This document shows positions 17,986 to 27,604 of a DNA stretch of 64,000 bases, piece after piece. The notes beneath the pieces were generated by a model. It was not told the origin of the DNA, did no database searches, and was given only the letters and a program-made list of their open reading frames with translations. Numbering within the stretch: position 1 is the first letter of the stretch; the number at the start of each line of letters is the position of its first letter. Position numbers and translations under genes: made by a program. The stretch is from Alkalilacustris brevis. GTDB lineage: Bacteria; Pseudomonadota; Alphaproteobacteria; Rhodobacterales; Rhodobacteraceae. Location: NCBI RefSeq assembly GCF_003350345.1, contig NZ_QNVJ01000070.1, forward strand, positions 33,284-97,283. The letters are read 5' to 3'.

Positions 17986-18906
17986 TCAGTCAACCTTCCG
18001 CTGAAGTCGTGCGAAGAACAGCGTCGCCCGTTTGGCGAAATCTCGAACCTCTGGGCGGTCGGCGCATTTCTCATGTGTCCAGAGCGCGATGTTGCGGTCA
18101 GGAAATGAGGCGTCGACCTCAAGTTCCGTGGGGCGGAACTGATCATGTAACAAGCGGGTCAGTCCGACCGGAAGAACCGCCAAGGCTCCGCTCTGCCGCA
18201 TCAGCGCCAATGGTGTGGCAATATCGCCCGAGAATGCGAGACGTGGAACAACATCGGACACGCCAATTGCCCTGAGCACTTCAGAGTGACCACCATGAAT
18301 GCGAGACAAATCCCCTGTGCTGATCCAGGGCTGCGCGGCCAGCTCTTCGATCGAAACCTGCCGTTTCAGACCGACCAGAGGTGACTGGGCGCCCGCAAAT
18401 ATCCCGAGGCGATCACGGAAGACCTCAGTTTGCACCAATTGCTCCATATGCAAGGTCATGCGGCTGGGAGCTACGGCGACATCAAGTTCGCGGTCGCGCA
18501 ACCGGGTTATCAGCCGTGCAGCAGTAGTGGTCGTGACACGTACCGTATATTGCCATTGGCGGTCGATCGTCTTGGACAGCAAACCTGGCATCACCGATAC
18601 TGCCAGCATGGGGCCCACGCCGAGCCGGAGCTCGCCCTGAAGCCCTGCACGCCAGCGATCCAGCGCCTCGTCTGCGCGCTGCATGCTGGCGCGAATTTCC
18701 TGCCCCTGCAAGGCAAGTTGCTCTCCGATCTCGGTTGGCACCACTCCGTACCGGCCCCGCTTCAGCACCGCCGCGCCTACCCTGGTCTCGATGATCCGGA
18801 TATTGCGGCTCAATGTGGGCTGGGTGACGTTGAGAACCTCGGCCGCCCGCGAGAGCGAGCCAAGCTCGATGATCTCGGCGAGTTGAAAGAGGAGTTTCGG
18901 ATCCAT
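17986..18906 (-). CDS. LysR-family transcriptional regulator
   Basis: 306 residues: N-terminal winged HTH (residues 5-65, SLSRAAEVLNVTQPTLSRNI) and a C-terminal substrate-binding domain of two alpha/beta lobes from about residue 90. LysR proteins usually activate a divergent operon when bound to an effector related to the pathway. The gene diverges from the TAXI-TRAP/sulfatase operon with 96 bp between starts, which contain matching inverted half-sites. It most likely controls that operon. The gene's 3' end comes within 67 bp of the IS3 remnant. Confidence 0.92.
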   Translation of the reverse strand: MDPKLLFQLAEIIELGSLSRAAEVLNVTQPTLSRNIRIIETRVGAAVLKRGRYGVVPTEIGEQLALQGQEIRASMQRADEALDRWRAGLQGELRLGVGPMLAVSVMPGLLSKTIDRQWQYTVRVTTTTAARLITRLRDRELDVAVAPSRMTLHMEQLVQTEVFRDRLGIFAGAQSPLVGLKRQVSIEELAAQPWISTGDLSRIHGGHSEVLRAIGVSDVVPRLAFSGDIATPLALMRQSGALAVLPVGLTRLLHDQFRPTELEVDASFPDRNIALWTHEKCADRPEVRDFAKRATLFFARLQRKVD

Positions 18907-18908
18907 GT

Positions 18909-18960
18909 TTCCATAGAAATATGTATGGGAGGTGTATTTTATTCTATTTTACTTATGGAA
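18909..18960. promoter_or_regulatory. Candidate LysR binding region
   Basis: The inverted pair TTCCATA (18909-18915) and TATGGGA (18924-18930), 8 bp apart, is followed by another half-site TATGGAA (18954-18960). The region is AT-rich compared with its surroundings and lies between the divergent LysR and TAXI genes, where LysR regulators bind. No experimental support. Confidence 0.45.
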
Positions 18961-19002
18961 GGCAATCTCTGATTAAGGGGTGAGTTCAGAGGGAGGAACG
19001 AG

Positions 19003-20025
19003 ATGCTTCATTTTCGTAAAATGGCCGCCGCCGCCAGTCTTGTCATCGCGACTGCCAGTGCGGGGAGTGTTGTGGCCCAGTCCACACAGTTGCGCGCCGA
19101 CGGCGGTTCGGCGGCGAGTTTGACCGCAATCGTGCCGCAGCTTCTCAGCCGCTATGCCGATCAGCACACCGATTACAGCATTCGCGTCAGTGTCGATCAG
19201 ACGCTTACGCGTTCCGCGCTTCGGCTTGCGGCCGGTGCGATCGATATCAGCACAGTGCCGACGGCCGCCTTCCATGCGATGACCCAAGGCACCGGGCCTT
19301 ACGCCCAGATGTCGGACGAGGCGATCGAGGCAGCGGGGAACATCCGCGCGCTCTTTGCTTTTCTTGGTGGTCACATCCACCCGATCACCCGCGCCGATAG
19401 CGGGATCGAAACCTTTGATGACGTTGCCGGGCGGCGTGTCTTTGTCGGGCCGCCGGCCGGCACCGCGTCGGCGCAAGCCCGTGATCTGATCGAAGCGATC
19501 ACCGGCTATGTCGCCGGCGAGGATTATGAGGCGATCCAGCTCGATTTCAGCGCGGCCAACCAAGCATACGAGGACGGGCGCTTCGACCTTTTCATGCGGA
19601 CCGGTGCGATGGGATCGGCCGCCATCGACCAGTTGGGTAGCGCGCAGCCCTTCCGGCTGCTGAATGTTCCCGCCGAGGTTGTAGAAAGCGATAACTGGGA
19701 TACCTTCATCACGGTTCCAGGCCGCGCCGTGGATCCGATCCCTGCGGGCACCTACAACAACCAGGTCAACAATGACGAAGACGTGCTTGCCGGGGCTTAC
19801 TCGATGATGCTGGCCGTCAATGTCGATATGGACGAAGAGACTGCCTATGCGCTGACCCGCGTGATGATGGAGAACCTCGAGGATGCCTATGGCGTGAATG
19901 TCGCCATGCGCTCCCTGCGGCCCGACACAGTGTTTACCAGCCTGAACGCGCCGCTGCATCCGGGTGCGGTTCGCTATTTTCGCGAGATCGGGCTTGATGT
20001 GCCCGAGGCGCTGATCGCGGACTGA
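19003..20025 (+). CDS. TAXI-family TRAP transporter solute-binding protein
   Basis: 340 residues with a signal peptide (hydrophobic residues 7-25, cleavage near VVAQ). The mature start contains GGSAASLTAIVPQLL, like the nucleotide-loop-like start of TAXI (TRAP-associated extracytoplasmic) proteins, and the later VGPPAGTASAQARDLI segment is also family-like. GAGGGAGGAACGAG precedes the ATG. It delivers a carboxylate or related solute to the fused TRAP permease encoded 172 bp downstream. First gene of an operon of five (TAXI, permease, sulfatase, aldehyde dehydrogenase, ThDP enzyme). Confidence 0.9.
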   Translation: MLHFRKMAAAASLVIATASAGSVVAQSTQLRADGGSAASLTAIVPQLLSRYADQHTDYSIRVSVDQTLTRSALRLAAGAIDISTVPTAAFHAMTQGTGPYAQMSDEAIEAAGNIRALFAFLGGHIHPITRADSGIETFDDVAGRRVFVGPPAGTASAQARDLIEAITGYVAGEDYEAIQLDFSAANQAYEDGRFDLFMRTGAMGSAAIDQLGSAQPFRLLNVPAEVVESDNWDTFITVPGRAVDPIPAGTYNNQVNNDEDVLAGAYSMMLAVNVDMDEETAYALTRVMMENLEDAYGVNVAMRSLRPDTVFTSLNAPLHPGAVRYFREIGLDVPEALIAD

Positions 20026-20040
20026 GCCCGCTACCGATCT

Positions 20041-20061
20041 CCGCCGTGGTTAAAACGGCGG
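20041..20061. repeat. Intercistronic hairpin after TAXI gene
   Basis: CCGCCGT and ACGGCGG form a 7-bp stem with a 7-base loop, 15 bp after the TAXI stop. Hairpins between a binding-protein gene and its permease gene commonly reduce downstream expression. No T-run is present. Confidence 0.45.
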
Positions 20062-20197
20062 GGATCAGACTGACGTCCCCCTGAGACTGGCCGCCCGTTT
20101 ACCCAAGGCGAATTGTCGGCGGTAAATTGCGCAGCGGCCCGCCGCCGTTGCAGCCAAGCGTCTCATGCTGCTGCATACCAGCCCAAGGGTAAACCCC

Positions 20198-22213
20198 ATG
20201 ACCGCGCAATCCAATTCAACTGCCGCACGGACCGACAGCCGGGGGCCCAGCACCGCGATGCCGGCTCAGCCCGCGCAGAGCGGCCCGGACGGGCCTCGCA
20301 GCAGCTGGCCGCGCCTGTTTGCCATGGTCGTGGGAATGGGGCTGACCATCTTCGGGCTCATCAACATTCTTCCGGCCTATGCGTTTCTGCCACGGATGCC
20401 CTATTTCCCGACGCCGATGCTGCATTCGGTGATGTTCGGGGCGAGCCTCCTTATCGCGATCCTGATGGTGACGCCCGTGGTGCGAGAGGGCCGCGTGCCG
20501 CCTGCTGCGATCTGGGTAATGGATGTCGCGTTTCTGGCAATCGGCTTCTACGCGCTCTACCGCTACTACACCGACGTCACCGCAATCATGGAGATGGGGC
20601 TTTTCTTCTTCGCGCCCGAACACGCCTGGATCGCGATTTCGGCCTGCGCGGTGATCATCGTGATGTGCTGGAGGCTGTGGGGGGCGCCGCTGGCGATCGT
20701 CGGGATGCTGGGGTTGCTTTATTTCTTCACGGGCGAGCACTGGCCGGGCATCTTCCGCCACACCGGCATGCATTTCGTCGAGGACACTGCAAGCGAGCTT
20801 TGGTTCAATACCGGCACCGGCGTTCTGGGGCACATCCTGGCGATCCTAGTCAATACGGTCTTTCCCTTCATCATTCTCGGCGCGATGCTCGAAGGCACCG
20901 GCGGGGGCAACTCGCTTATCAAAATCAGCTTTCATGCGATGCGCGGCTTTCGGGGCGGGCCGGCCCATGCCGCGATCCTGTCGTCTTCGATGTTCGGTAC
21001 GGTGTCGGGCTCGGCCGTGGCCAATGTGGTGGGCACCGGCGTCATCACCATCCCGATGATCAAACGCAGGGGCTTCAGCCCGTCCTTTGCCGGGGGCGTC
21101 GAGGCGACGGCTTCAACCGGTGGGCAGATAATGCCGCCGATCATGGGGGCGGCGGCCTTGGTGATGGCCGACTTCATCGGCATCAACTACCTTACAATCA
21201 TTGTCGCCGCCGTGGTGCCTGCACTGGCCTATTATGCGTCGCTGTTCGTCACCGTGATGTTCGAGGCGCGGCGGCTGGGTGTCGAGGCGCGTGACGACGA
21301 AACCGCCGAAGACCCGATCATGCTGCAGGACTGGATCAACCTGATCCTCGTGATCGTTCCCGTAACGATCGTGGTCGTGTCGCTCATCGGGGGGGCATCC
21401 CCTGCGGGTTCGGCCGTGAACGCCTTGTTCGTGCTAATCGCACTGAGCCTGCTCAACCCGGTAATCCGCCGAAGGCCGCATCTGATCATCGTGGCGCTGG
21501 CGCGTGGCGGCGTGAATTTCGGCCGCCTGCTGATGGCGGTGGGTGTGGTCGGCATCATCGTCAGCGTGCTCAGCGCGACGGGTCTGCCACTGGAGTTTGC
21601 CAAGCTTATCTCGGGTGGTGCGGCGCAATACCTGCTGGTCACGTTGTTGCTGGCCGCTGTCGCGGCGCTGGCACTGGGCATGGGTATGCCGACGCTGCCG
21701 GCTTATCTGACGATCGTCATCATCATGGGCCCTGCACTTCGCAATATGGGCCTGACAGACCTGACAGCGCATTTCTTTGTCTTCTACTTCGGCGTGGCTT
21801 CGGCGATTACGCCGCCGGTGGCGATCGCAGCCTATGCGGCGGCGTCGATCGGACAGGGTGGCGCGATGGCGACGGCTATCCAGGCCACGCGCATCGGCCT
21901 TGTGATCTTTGCCATCCCGTTCCTGTTCGCCTTCAATCCGGTGATGCTGATCGTACCCGAGGCCGGCGGCACGTTCAGCTATCCGGCCTTCGGCTTCATG
22001 CTGCTGCAACTCGCAACCATGGTTTACATGCTGGCAAGCGCGGCGGCCGGGTTTGACCGCGATCGCATGACCCCGCTTGTGCGCCTACTGCGTGCAGCGA
22101 CAGGGCTGGCGGTAATTTCTCCTGATCCGATGGTCAGCGGGGTTGCGGTGGCGGCGGCCGTCGCTCTGGTCCTGTCGCACCGTCGGCCTGCAACACGAAA
22201 GGCCCTGACATGA
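20198..22213 (+). CDS. TRAP transporter fused large/small permease (DctQM-type, TAXI system)
   Basis: 671 residues. About 45 hydrophilic N-terminal residues precede an early membrane block (small-subunit-like, residues 45-190), followed by a DctM-like large domain with about 12 more helices and conserved GTVSGSAVANVVGTG and GGQIMPPIMGAAAF-like segments (here GGQIMPPIMGAAALV). An ATG at 20165 is in frame but has no ribosome site; the one at 20198 follows AAGGG. Uses an ion gradient to import the solute bound by the TAXI protein. Its stop overlaps the sulfatase start (ATGA), giving translational coupling. Confidence 0.92.
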   Translation: MTAQSNSTAARTDSRGPSTAMPAQPAQSGPDGPRSSWPRLFAMVVGMGLTIFGLINILPAYAFLPRMPYFPTPMLHSVMFGASLLIAILMVTPVVREGRVPPAAIWVMDVAFLAIGFYALYRYYTDVTAIMEMGLFFFAPEHAWIAISACAVIIVMCWRLWGAPLAIVGMLGLLYFFTGEHWPGIFRHTGMHFVEDTASELWFNTGTGVLGHILAILVNTVFPFIILGAMLEGTGGGNSLIKISFHAMRGFRGGPAHAAILSSSMFGTVSGSAVANVVGTGVITIPMIKRRGFSPSFAGGVEATASTGGQIMPPIMGAAALVMADFIGINYLTIIVAAVVPALAYYASLFVTVMFEARRLGVEARDDETAEDPIMLQDWINLILVIVPVTIVVVSLIGGASPAGSAVNALFVLIALSLLNPVIRRRPHLIIVALARGGVNFGRLLMAVGVVGIIVSVLSATGLPLEFAKLISGGAAQYLLVTLLLAAVAALALGMGMPTLPAYLTIVIIMGPALRNMGLTDLTAHFFVFYFGVASAITPPVAIAAYAAASIGQGGAMATAIQATRIGLVIFAIPFLFAFNPVMLIVPEAGGTFSYPAFGFMLLQLATMVYMLASAAAGFDRDRMTPLVRLLRAATGLAVISPDPMVSGVAVAAAVALVLSHRRPATRKALT

Positions 22214-23799
22214 GCGTGTCGACACGTCCGAACTTTCTCTACCTGATCACCGATCAACACCGGGCTGATTGGCTGGGCTGCTATGGGCATCCGCTGGTAA
22301 AGACACCAAACATCGACCGGATCGCATCGATGGGCACTAGGTACGAGAATTTTCATGTCGCCAGTCCCGTCTGCATGCCCAATCGAGCCAGCTTGCTGAC
22401 CGGGCGCCACCCCAGCACCCACGGGCTTCGCTACAACGGATGTGTCCTCAGCCACCGGGCGAATACCTTTGTCGACCTACTGCGCGCGAATGGCTACCTG
22501 ACGGCGAGCATCGGCAAGAGCCATCTTCAGCCCTTCACCGATTACGAGCCGACCATCCACGACACGCCGCCTGCTGACGACCCGCTGGCCGAAGCATGGA
22601 AACCCGACAGCGCGAACTACAGTCAGGAAGAGCCGGGCCGCTATGAGGCCGACGGTCGCTATGTCTTTCAGACGCCCTATTACGGCTATGACCATGTGGA
22701 TATGGTTACCGGGCACGGTGATCGAGCAGGGGGGCACTACCGGCAGTGGTTCCGCGAGGCGGCCCCCGAATGGCAGGCACTGGCTGATCCGACCAATGAG
22801 CTTCCACACAACTATTCCTGCCCGCAGGCCTATCGCACGCCGATCCCGGAGGATCTGTATCCGACCTTCTACATACGCGACCGCGCGCAAGATTTCCTGT
22901 CCGCCCGAGCGGGCAGCGATGCGCCCTTCTTTGCCTTCGTCAGCTTCCCCGACCCGCACCATCCGTTCAATCCGCCGGGGCGCTACTGGGACTTGTATGA
23001 TCCGGCCGATTTCACCCCCGAGGTGCGCTACGACGATCACGCCTTTCCACCGCCGCCGCTGACCCATGCGCGCGCCATGTTCGAAAGCGGCAAGACGCCG
23101 GCGCATCAACAGGTCTCGTTCATGGCCGATACCCGGTCTTTGCAGGAGGCGATGGCGCTCAGCGCGGGCATGATCACCATGGTGGACGATGCAATCGGTG
23201 CCATCCTGCAGACGCTTGAAAAGACCGGGCAGTTAGAGAACACGGTGATCGTCTTCAACTCGGATCACGGCGACTATCTGGGCGACAGCGACCTGCTGCT
23301 AAAGGGTGCTTGGCAACGCGACAGTATCTCACGTGTGCCCTTCATCTGGTCCGATCCATTGGATCGCCGGGCGCGCGTCAGCCAGGCGATGGGGTCCACG
23401 ATCGATATTGCACCAACTATCCTTGCCCGGGCCGGACTGCAGCCCTTCAACGGCATGCAGGGGATTGCTCTCGCTGAATGTCTGCAAGCTGAGACGGAGA
23501 CCACACCCTCCACCGTTCCGCGCGACCGGCTCTTGATCGAATTCAACGACAGCGGATTGCGCATGGGGTTTGAATCCCCCGCTCGGGTGCGGACGCTGAT
23601 TCATGATGGCTGGCGGATATCGGTCTATCGCGATCAGGAATGGGGCGAACTCTATGACCGCCGCAACGACCCGTTAGAGCTGAGCAATCTCTGGGATGAT
23701 CCGCAGCATGCTTCAGAACGTGCCCGGATGACCGAAGCGCTCGCGCACAGTCTGATCGGACAGATGGACGAAAGCCCACGTTCGCGCCGGCGAGCATGA
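22210..23799 (+). CDS. Sulfatase-family hydrolase (alkaline-phosphatase superfamily), Cys type
   Basis: 529 residues, cytoplasmic (no signal peptide). The sulfatase signature is CMPNR with Cys55 and Arg59, followed by SLLTGRHPS. The cysteine must be converted to formylglycine. Metal ligands are seen in ITDQHRAD (D15, Q16) and NSDHGDYLGD. The family cleaves sulfate esters, and some close relatives cleave phosphonate monoesters, so the substrate class is not certain. Lying between the permease and aldehyde dehydrogenase genes, it probably desulfates the imported compound to an alcohol that is later oxidised. Start overlaps the permease stop. No formylglycine-generating enzyme gene is in the window. 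Confidence 0.88.
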   Translation: MSVSTRPNFLYLITDQHRADWLGCYGHPLVKTPNIDRIASMGTRYENFHVASPVCMPNRASLLTGRHPSTHGLRYNGCVLSHRANTFVDLLRANGYLTASIGKSHLQPFTDYEPTIHDTPPADDPLAEAWKPDSANYSQEEPGRYEADGRYVFQTPYYGYDHVDMVTGHGDRAGGHYRQWFREAAPEWQALADPTNELPHNYSCPQAYRTPIPEDLYPTFYIRDRAQDFLSARAGSDAPFFAFVSFPDPHHPFNPPGRYWDLYDPADFTPEVRYDDHAFPPPPLTHARAMFESGKTPAHQQVSFMADTRSLQEAMALSAGMITMVDDAIGAILQTLEKTGQLENTVIVFNSDHGDYLGDSDLLLKGAWQRDSISRVPFIWSDPLDRRARVSQAMGSTIDIAPTILARAGLQPFNGMQGIALAECLQAETETTPSTVPRDRLLIEFNDSGLRMGFESPARVRTLIHDGWRISVYRDQEWGELYDRRNDPLELSNLWDDPQHASERARMTEALAHSLIGQMDESPRSRRRA

Positions 23800-23809
23800 A
23801 GGGAACGAC

Positions 23810-25279
23810 ATGAAGGAACTACACAACTTTATCAACGGAACGTGGCGCAGCTCAACTGAGGTTTTCGACAAGTCAAGTCCGTTCGACGGGCGCCTGGTGG
23901 CTCGGGTCCACGTTGCTACTGACTCGATGATAGACGAAGCCGTCATGGCCGGGCGTCGTGCTGTGGAGACCGGTTGGGGGCGAATGCCGCTGCGCGCCAG
24001 GGCCCAGATCCTGCGCGATTTGAGCCGGGCGCTCATGGCGCGCATGGATGATCTGGTCGAGGCCGATATGGCAGATACGGGGCGGTCGCTCTGGCAGGCG
24101 CGGAACTTCGATGGCGCACGGGCAATCCGGCAGTTCGATGCCTACTGCGACCTGGCGCTGGCGATGGAAAATCGATCTGCCAGCTTCACCGGGAGCGACG
24201 GGGCACAGGGCCTTTGGTATACGCAACAGCGCCCGCGCGGGGTGATCGCTTGCATCGCACCCTGGAATATGCCGCTTCTGTTGATGATCATGAAACTGGC
24301 GCCGGCGCTGGTAATGGGCAACGCGGCCATCGCCAAACCCTCGGAGGAGACGCCCGGGTCCGCCACGGTTCTGGCCGAGGTTATCGCGCAATCCGAGGTC
24401 CCCGACGGGGCATTCGCACTTCTGCATGGAGCGGGAGCCACTGGCGCGGCATTGACCGCGCACCCCGGTGTGGATGCAATTAGCTTTACCGGGGCAAGTG
24501 CCACGGGCAGTGCGATCATGCGAAGCGCCGCTACTGGGCTTCGCGAAGTCGCACTTGAACTTGGGGGCAAGAACCCCGCGCTTGTCTTCGAGGATGCCGA
24601 TGTCGAGGCGGCGATCGCGGGCACCGCGCGCTCGGCTTTCTTCAATTGCGGCCAGATCTGTTTCTGCACCGAGCGAGCCTATGTTCACCGCAGCCATTTC
24701 GACGCCTTTGTCGAAGGTATTTCGCAGGCAGCGCGCAAGGTGGTGATCGGCGAGCCGGCCCATGATGGTTTCAGTATCGGCCCGCTGATCTCGCAAGGGC
24801 ACAGGGCCAAGGTCCGCGACCTTCTGGACAGTGTCACCGCCGATGGCGGCGCGTTTGTCGCCGGGGGCGGCGTGCCGCGCTTCGGAGACAGCCGCGATGC
24901 CGGGGCGTTCATTGAGCCTTCGGTGGCCGTGGGGCTTGCTCCGGAAGCGCGGTTTCTGCGCGAAGAGGTGTTTGGCCCGGTCCTGCATGTCGCCCCATTC
25001 GATAGCGAAGATGAAGCAATCGCCCTGGCCAATGACACAGAATACGGCCTCGCATCGGTGATCTGGACAGAGAATGTACATCGTGCCCATCGCGTCGCGT
25101 CCCAATTGCGCGCAGGCCATGTTTGGCTCAACGCATGGCAGTTTCGTGATCTGGCAAGCCCTCTGGCGGGGGCCGGGCTTTCCGGGGTCGGAGAGCAATT
25201 CGGCCGTAGCAGCCTGGAATTCTGCACCCAGCCACAGACCGTGACGCTGCGCGTCGCGCCACTTGAGGAGACCGTTTGA
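23810..25279 (+). CDS. NAD(P)-dependent aldehyde dehydrogenase
   Basis: 489 residues with the full family set: IAPWNMPLLL, the glycine-rich SFTGASATGS, the catalytic-base region LELGGKNPALVFEDAD, and the nucleophile in FNCGQICFCTER (Cys284). The FNxGQxC(F)C form resembles hydroxymuconic-semialdehyde and betaine-aldehyde dehydrogenases. It converts an aldehyde intermediate to an acid using NAD(P)+. It lies 10 bp after the sulfatase gene, and its stop overlaps the start of the ThDP enzyme gene. The operon suggests the aldehyde is made from the transported, desulfated substrate or by the ThDP enzyme. Confidence 0.92.
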   Translation: MKELHNFINGTWRSSTEVFDKSSPFDGRLVARVHVATDSMIDEAVMAGRRAVETGWGRMPLRARAQILRDLSRALMARMDDLVEADMADTGRSLWQARNFDGARAIRQFDAYCDLALAMENRSASFTGSDGAQGLWYTQQRPRGVIACIAPWNMPLLLMIMKLAPALVMGNAAIAKPSEETPGSATVLAEVIAQSEVPDGAFALLHGAGATGAALTAHPGVDAISFTGASATGSAIMRSAATGLREVALELGGKNPALVFEDADVEAAIAGTARSAFFNCGQICFCTERAYVHRSHFDAFVEGISQAARKVVIGEPAHDGFSIGPLISQGHRAKVRDLLDSVTADGGAFVAGGGVPRFGDSRDAGAFIEPSVAVGLAPEARFLREEVFGPVLHVAPFDSEDEAIALANDTEYGLASVIWTENVHRAHRVASQLRAGHVWLNAWQFRDLASPLAGAGLSGVGEQFGRSSLEFCTQPQTVTLRVAPLEETV

Positions 25280-27012
25280 TGCCACGAACCGGCGCATCGG
25301 CCCTGTTGCGCGGGTTGCGCAGCAACGGGATCAAGAGGCTGTTTGTCAACTCCGGCAGCGATTTTGCGCCGGTGATCGAAGAGTACGCCGCAGCGCACGA
25401 AGATGCAGATGAGCCCTTTCCCGAGCCGATTCTGTGCGCGCATGAAGCGCTTGCCGTGGGGATGGCCCATGGCGCATGGCTGGCCAGCGGAGAGACGCAG
25501 GCAGTTATGGTTCATGTCAATGTGGGGCTCGCCAATGCCGCAATGGGCGTGATCAACGCTCGCTCTGACGATGTGCCGCTGGTGATAATGTCGGGTCGCA
25601 CGCCTTTTACGGAACATAACCGCCTTGGCGCACGCGGCAGCCTAGTGCAATACGGACAAGAGATGGCCGACCAGACGGCGCTGGTGCGGGAGTCGGTCAA
25701 ATGGAGCGCGGAGCTTGTCTATGCCGAGCAGGCCGAGACGATGGCGTCGCGCGCTGTCGCAATCGCCAACTCGCATCCGACGGGTCCGGTCTATCTCAGC
25801 CTACCGCGGGAGCCGCTGTGCGAAACCCTGCCCGAAGCGCCCGACCCGGTTGCCTCGGCGCGGCCCTTGCAGGTTTCAGCAACCGCCCCCGCCCCAGACA
25901 CCGGCGCAGTTGGCCAAGCAGCGCGCCTGCTCGCCCGCGCCGAGGTCCCATTGGTAATCGCGCAGCGGGGCGATCGCGCCGGACGCGCGGGCATCGTGAC
26001 CAGCAGAATGGCACATGCCTTCGGGCTGGCAGTGCATGAAGCCGTGCCCACGTGCAACCTGCTTGCGGGCGACGATCCGATGCGCGTCATGGGTCAGGTG
26101 GCTGAACATGTGGCCGCCGCAGATGTCATCTTGGCAATTGACGCGCCTGTGCCCTGGCTGGAAAGCAGCTGCCGCGTCGGCCCTGAGAAGACGGTCATCC
26201 ACATCGGTAGCGATCCGCTGCACATCAAGCTGCCGATGCGCAGCTTCCGCACTGATCTTGCGATCTGCGGCGACGTCGTGGCGACCCTCGAGGCGCTTGA
26301 AACAGCGCTTGGCCACGCCGCCGACAGAGCCGAGGTAGCGGCGGCCGCAATTGCCGAGCGTCGCGCGGCCATCACGGCGCGCCACAAGGCAGACCGGGAC
26401 ACAATGGCCGCGCGAGCCGCGCGCGGGACGGGAAGCCCCATGAGCATTCCCTGGATCGGCAAATGCCTTTCCGAGCGTATCGACAGGGGCACCTTGCTGT
26501 TCAGCGAGCGCGGGCCGACCTCGGCGCATCTCGATCTGCGCGTGCCGGGACAGCTTTTCAGCGTTCCATATTCCGGGGGGCTCGGGTGGGGTCTGCCCGC
26601 AGCCCTCGGCGCGCAACTCGCCGCGCCCGACAGGCTTGTGGTGGCGCTGGTAGGCGATGGCAGCTACCTTTTCGCGAACCCAGTAGCCTGCCATCAGGTC
26701 GCAAGTCACTATCAGTTGCCCGTTCTCATGGTCTTGCTCAACAATGGCTCTTGGAACGCGGTGCGGACATCGACCTTGGCGGTCTATCCCGATGGCGCGG
26801 CCGCTCGCAGCAACCGGATGCCGATGACCGCCTTCGCGCCGCCCACTGATTACTGCGCCATCGCCCGCGCGGCAGGAGGTGCGGCGTTCAAAGTGCAATC
26901 GGGTGCCGAACTGCCCGAAGCGCTGGACAGGGCGCTGACCATTATCAGGCAGGAAAGACGGCATGTGCTGCTCGATCTCAGCACGGATCTTGCCAACCCA
27001 AAGATGGGGTGA
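25279..27012 (+). CDS. Thiamine-diphosphate-dependent enzyme, second copy (acetolactate synthase-like)
   Basis: 577 residues. The ThDP-activating glutamate is in CAHEALAVGMAHGAW (E56) and the ThDP/Mg motif is GDGSYLF followed by LLNNGSWN. The ATG at 25279 shares its A with the stop of the aldehyde dehydrogenase (TGATG) and TGAGGAG lies 7 bases upstream. It is a distant paralogue of the enzyme at 8591-10354, so both modules use a 2-oxo-acid decarboxylase or carboligase-like step. Last gene of the operon; IS debris begins directly after it. Confidence 0.86.
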   Translation: MPRTGASALLRGLRSNGIKRLFVNSGSDFAPVIEEYAAAHEDADEPFPEPILCAHEALAVGMAHGAWLASGETQAVMVHVNVGLANAAMGVINARSDDVPLVIMSGRTPFTEHNRLGARGSLVQYGQEMADQTALVRESVKWSAELVYAEQAETMASRAVAIANSHPTGPVYLSLPREPLCETLPEAPDPVASARPLQVSATAPAPDTGAVGQAARLLARAEVPLVIAQRGDRAGRAGIVTSRMAHAFGLAVHEAVPTCNLLAGDDPMRVMGQVAEHVAAADVILAIDAPVPWLESSCRVGPEKTVIHIGSDPLHIKLPMRSFRTDLAICGDVVATLEALETALGHAADRAEVAAAAIAERRAAITARHKADRDTMAARAARGTGSPMSIPWIGKCLSERIDRGTLLFSERGPTSAHLDLRVPGQLFSVPYSGGLGWGLPAALGAQLAAPDRLVVALVGDGSYLFANPVACHQVASHYQLPVLMVLLNNGSWNAVRTSTLAVYPDGAAARSNRMPMTAFAPPTDYCAIARAAGGAAFKVQSGAELPEALDRALTIIRQERRHVLLDLSTDLANPKMG

Positions 27013-27189
27013 GGACTCTCGCCTCGCCAATGGTTCGATCTGTGTTGTTGAAAAAACTGCGGATCGGCTGCGCACGCAGGGACTGGGGGGCAAGCTAGAG
27101 AATCTGGAGGCACGGCTGGCGCAGCTTGAGGCGGAGCTCGCACCCCACCGCAGCCAAGGCGTGTCATCAATGACTAGCGCCATTGTCTC

Positions 27190-27522
27190 GTGGTCGTTCA
27201 ACGCAAGCCCGGAGCACTACGCAATGGTGCTCCCTTCGTTGAAATGCCCGAACCCTTCCGCGTGCTGCAGGCAAAGATTCTGCGTCAGCCCGGCGGAGTC
27301 CCCAAAATGGTCGATATCTTGTCGCTGGTCTTGCACCATGACGAACAGGCCGTGCTTTGCGCTGTGGAATTGGCGCTGGAGGCTGGTGTGTCGACCAATA
27401 CCCATGTGCTGAACCTGCTCCACAGGCTGCTGGATGGCAAACCGACTGACCAGCCTGATGTGAACCCTCCTGCAGCCTTGTTGCTGAGCAAGGAGCCGGA
27501 GGCCAACGTCCGGCTCTGTTGA
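27190..27522 (+). pseudogene. IS21-family transposase (IstA) C-terminal remnant
   Basis: About 110 residues matching the IstA C-terminus (RKPGALRNGAPFVEMP, then a helical tail with LEAGVSTNTHVLNLLHRL). The upstream catalytic domain is absent and no IstB gene follows. The 177 bp between the ThDP enzyme and this piece read as a short coiled-coil fragment (LENLEARLAQLEAEL) that could belong to another lost transposase. Confidence 0.8.
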
Positions 27523-27604
27523 TGGCGTGGATGCCCCCTCCTGACGGCATCGCAATGTGCCAATGTGATGTGTGTTGAAGCCATTGCAGAAGGAGAGAGC
27601 ACCC

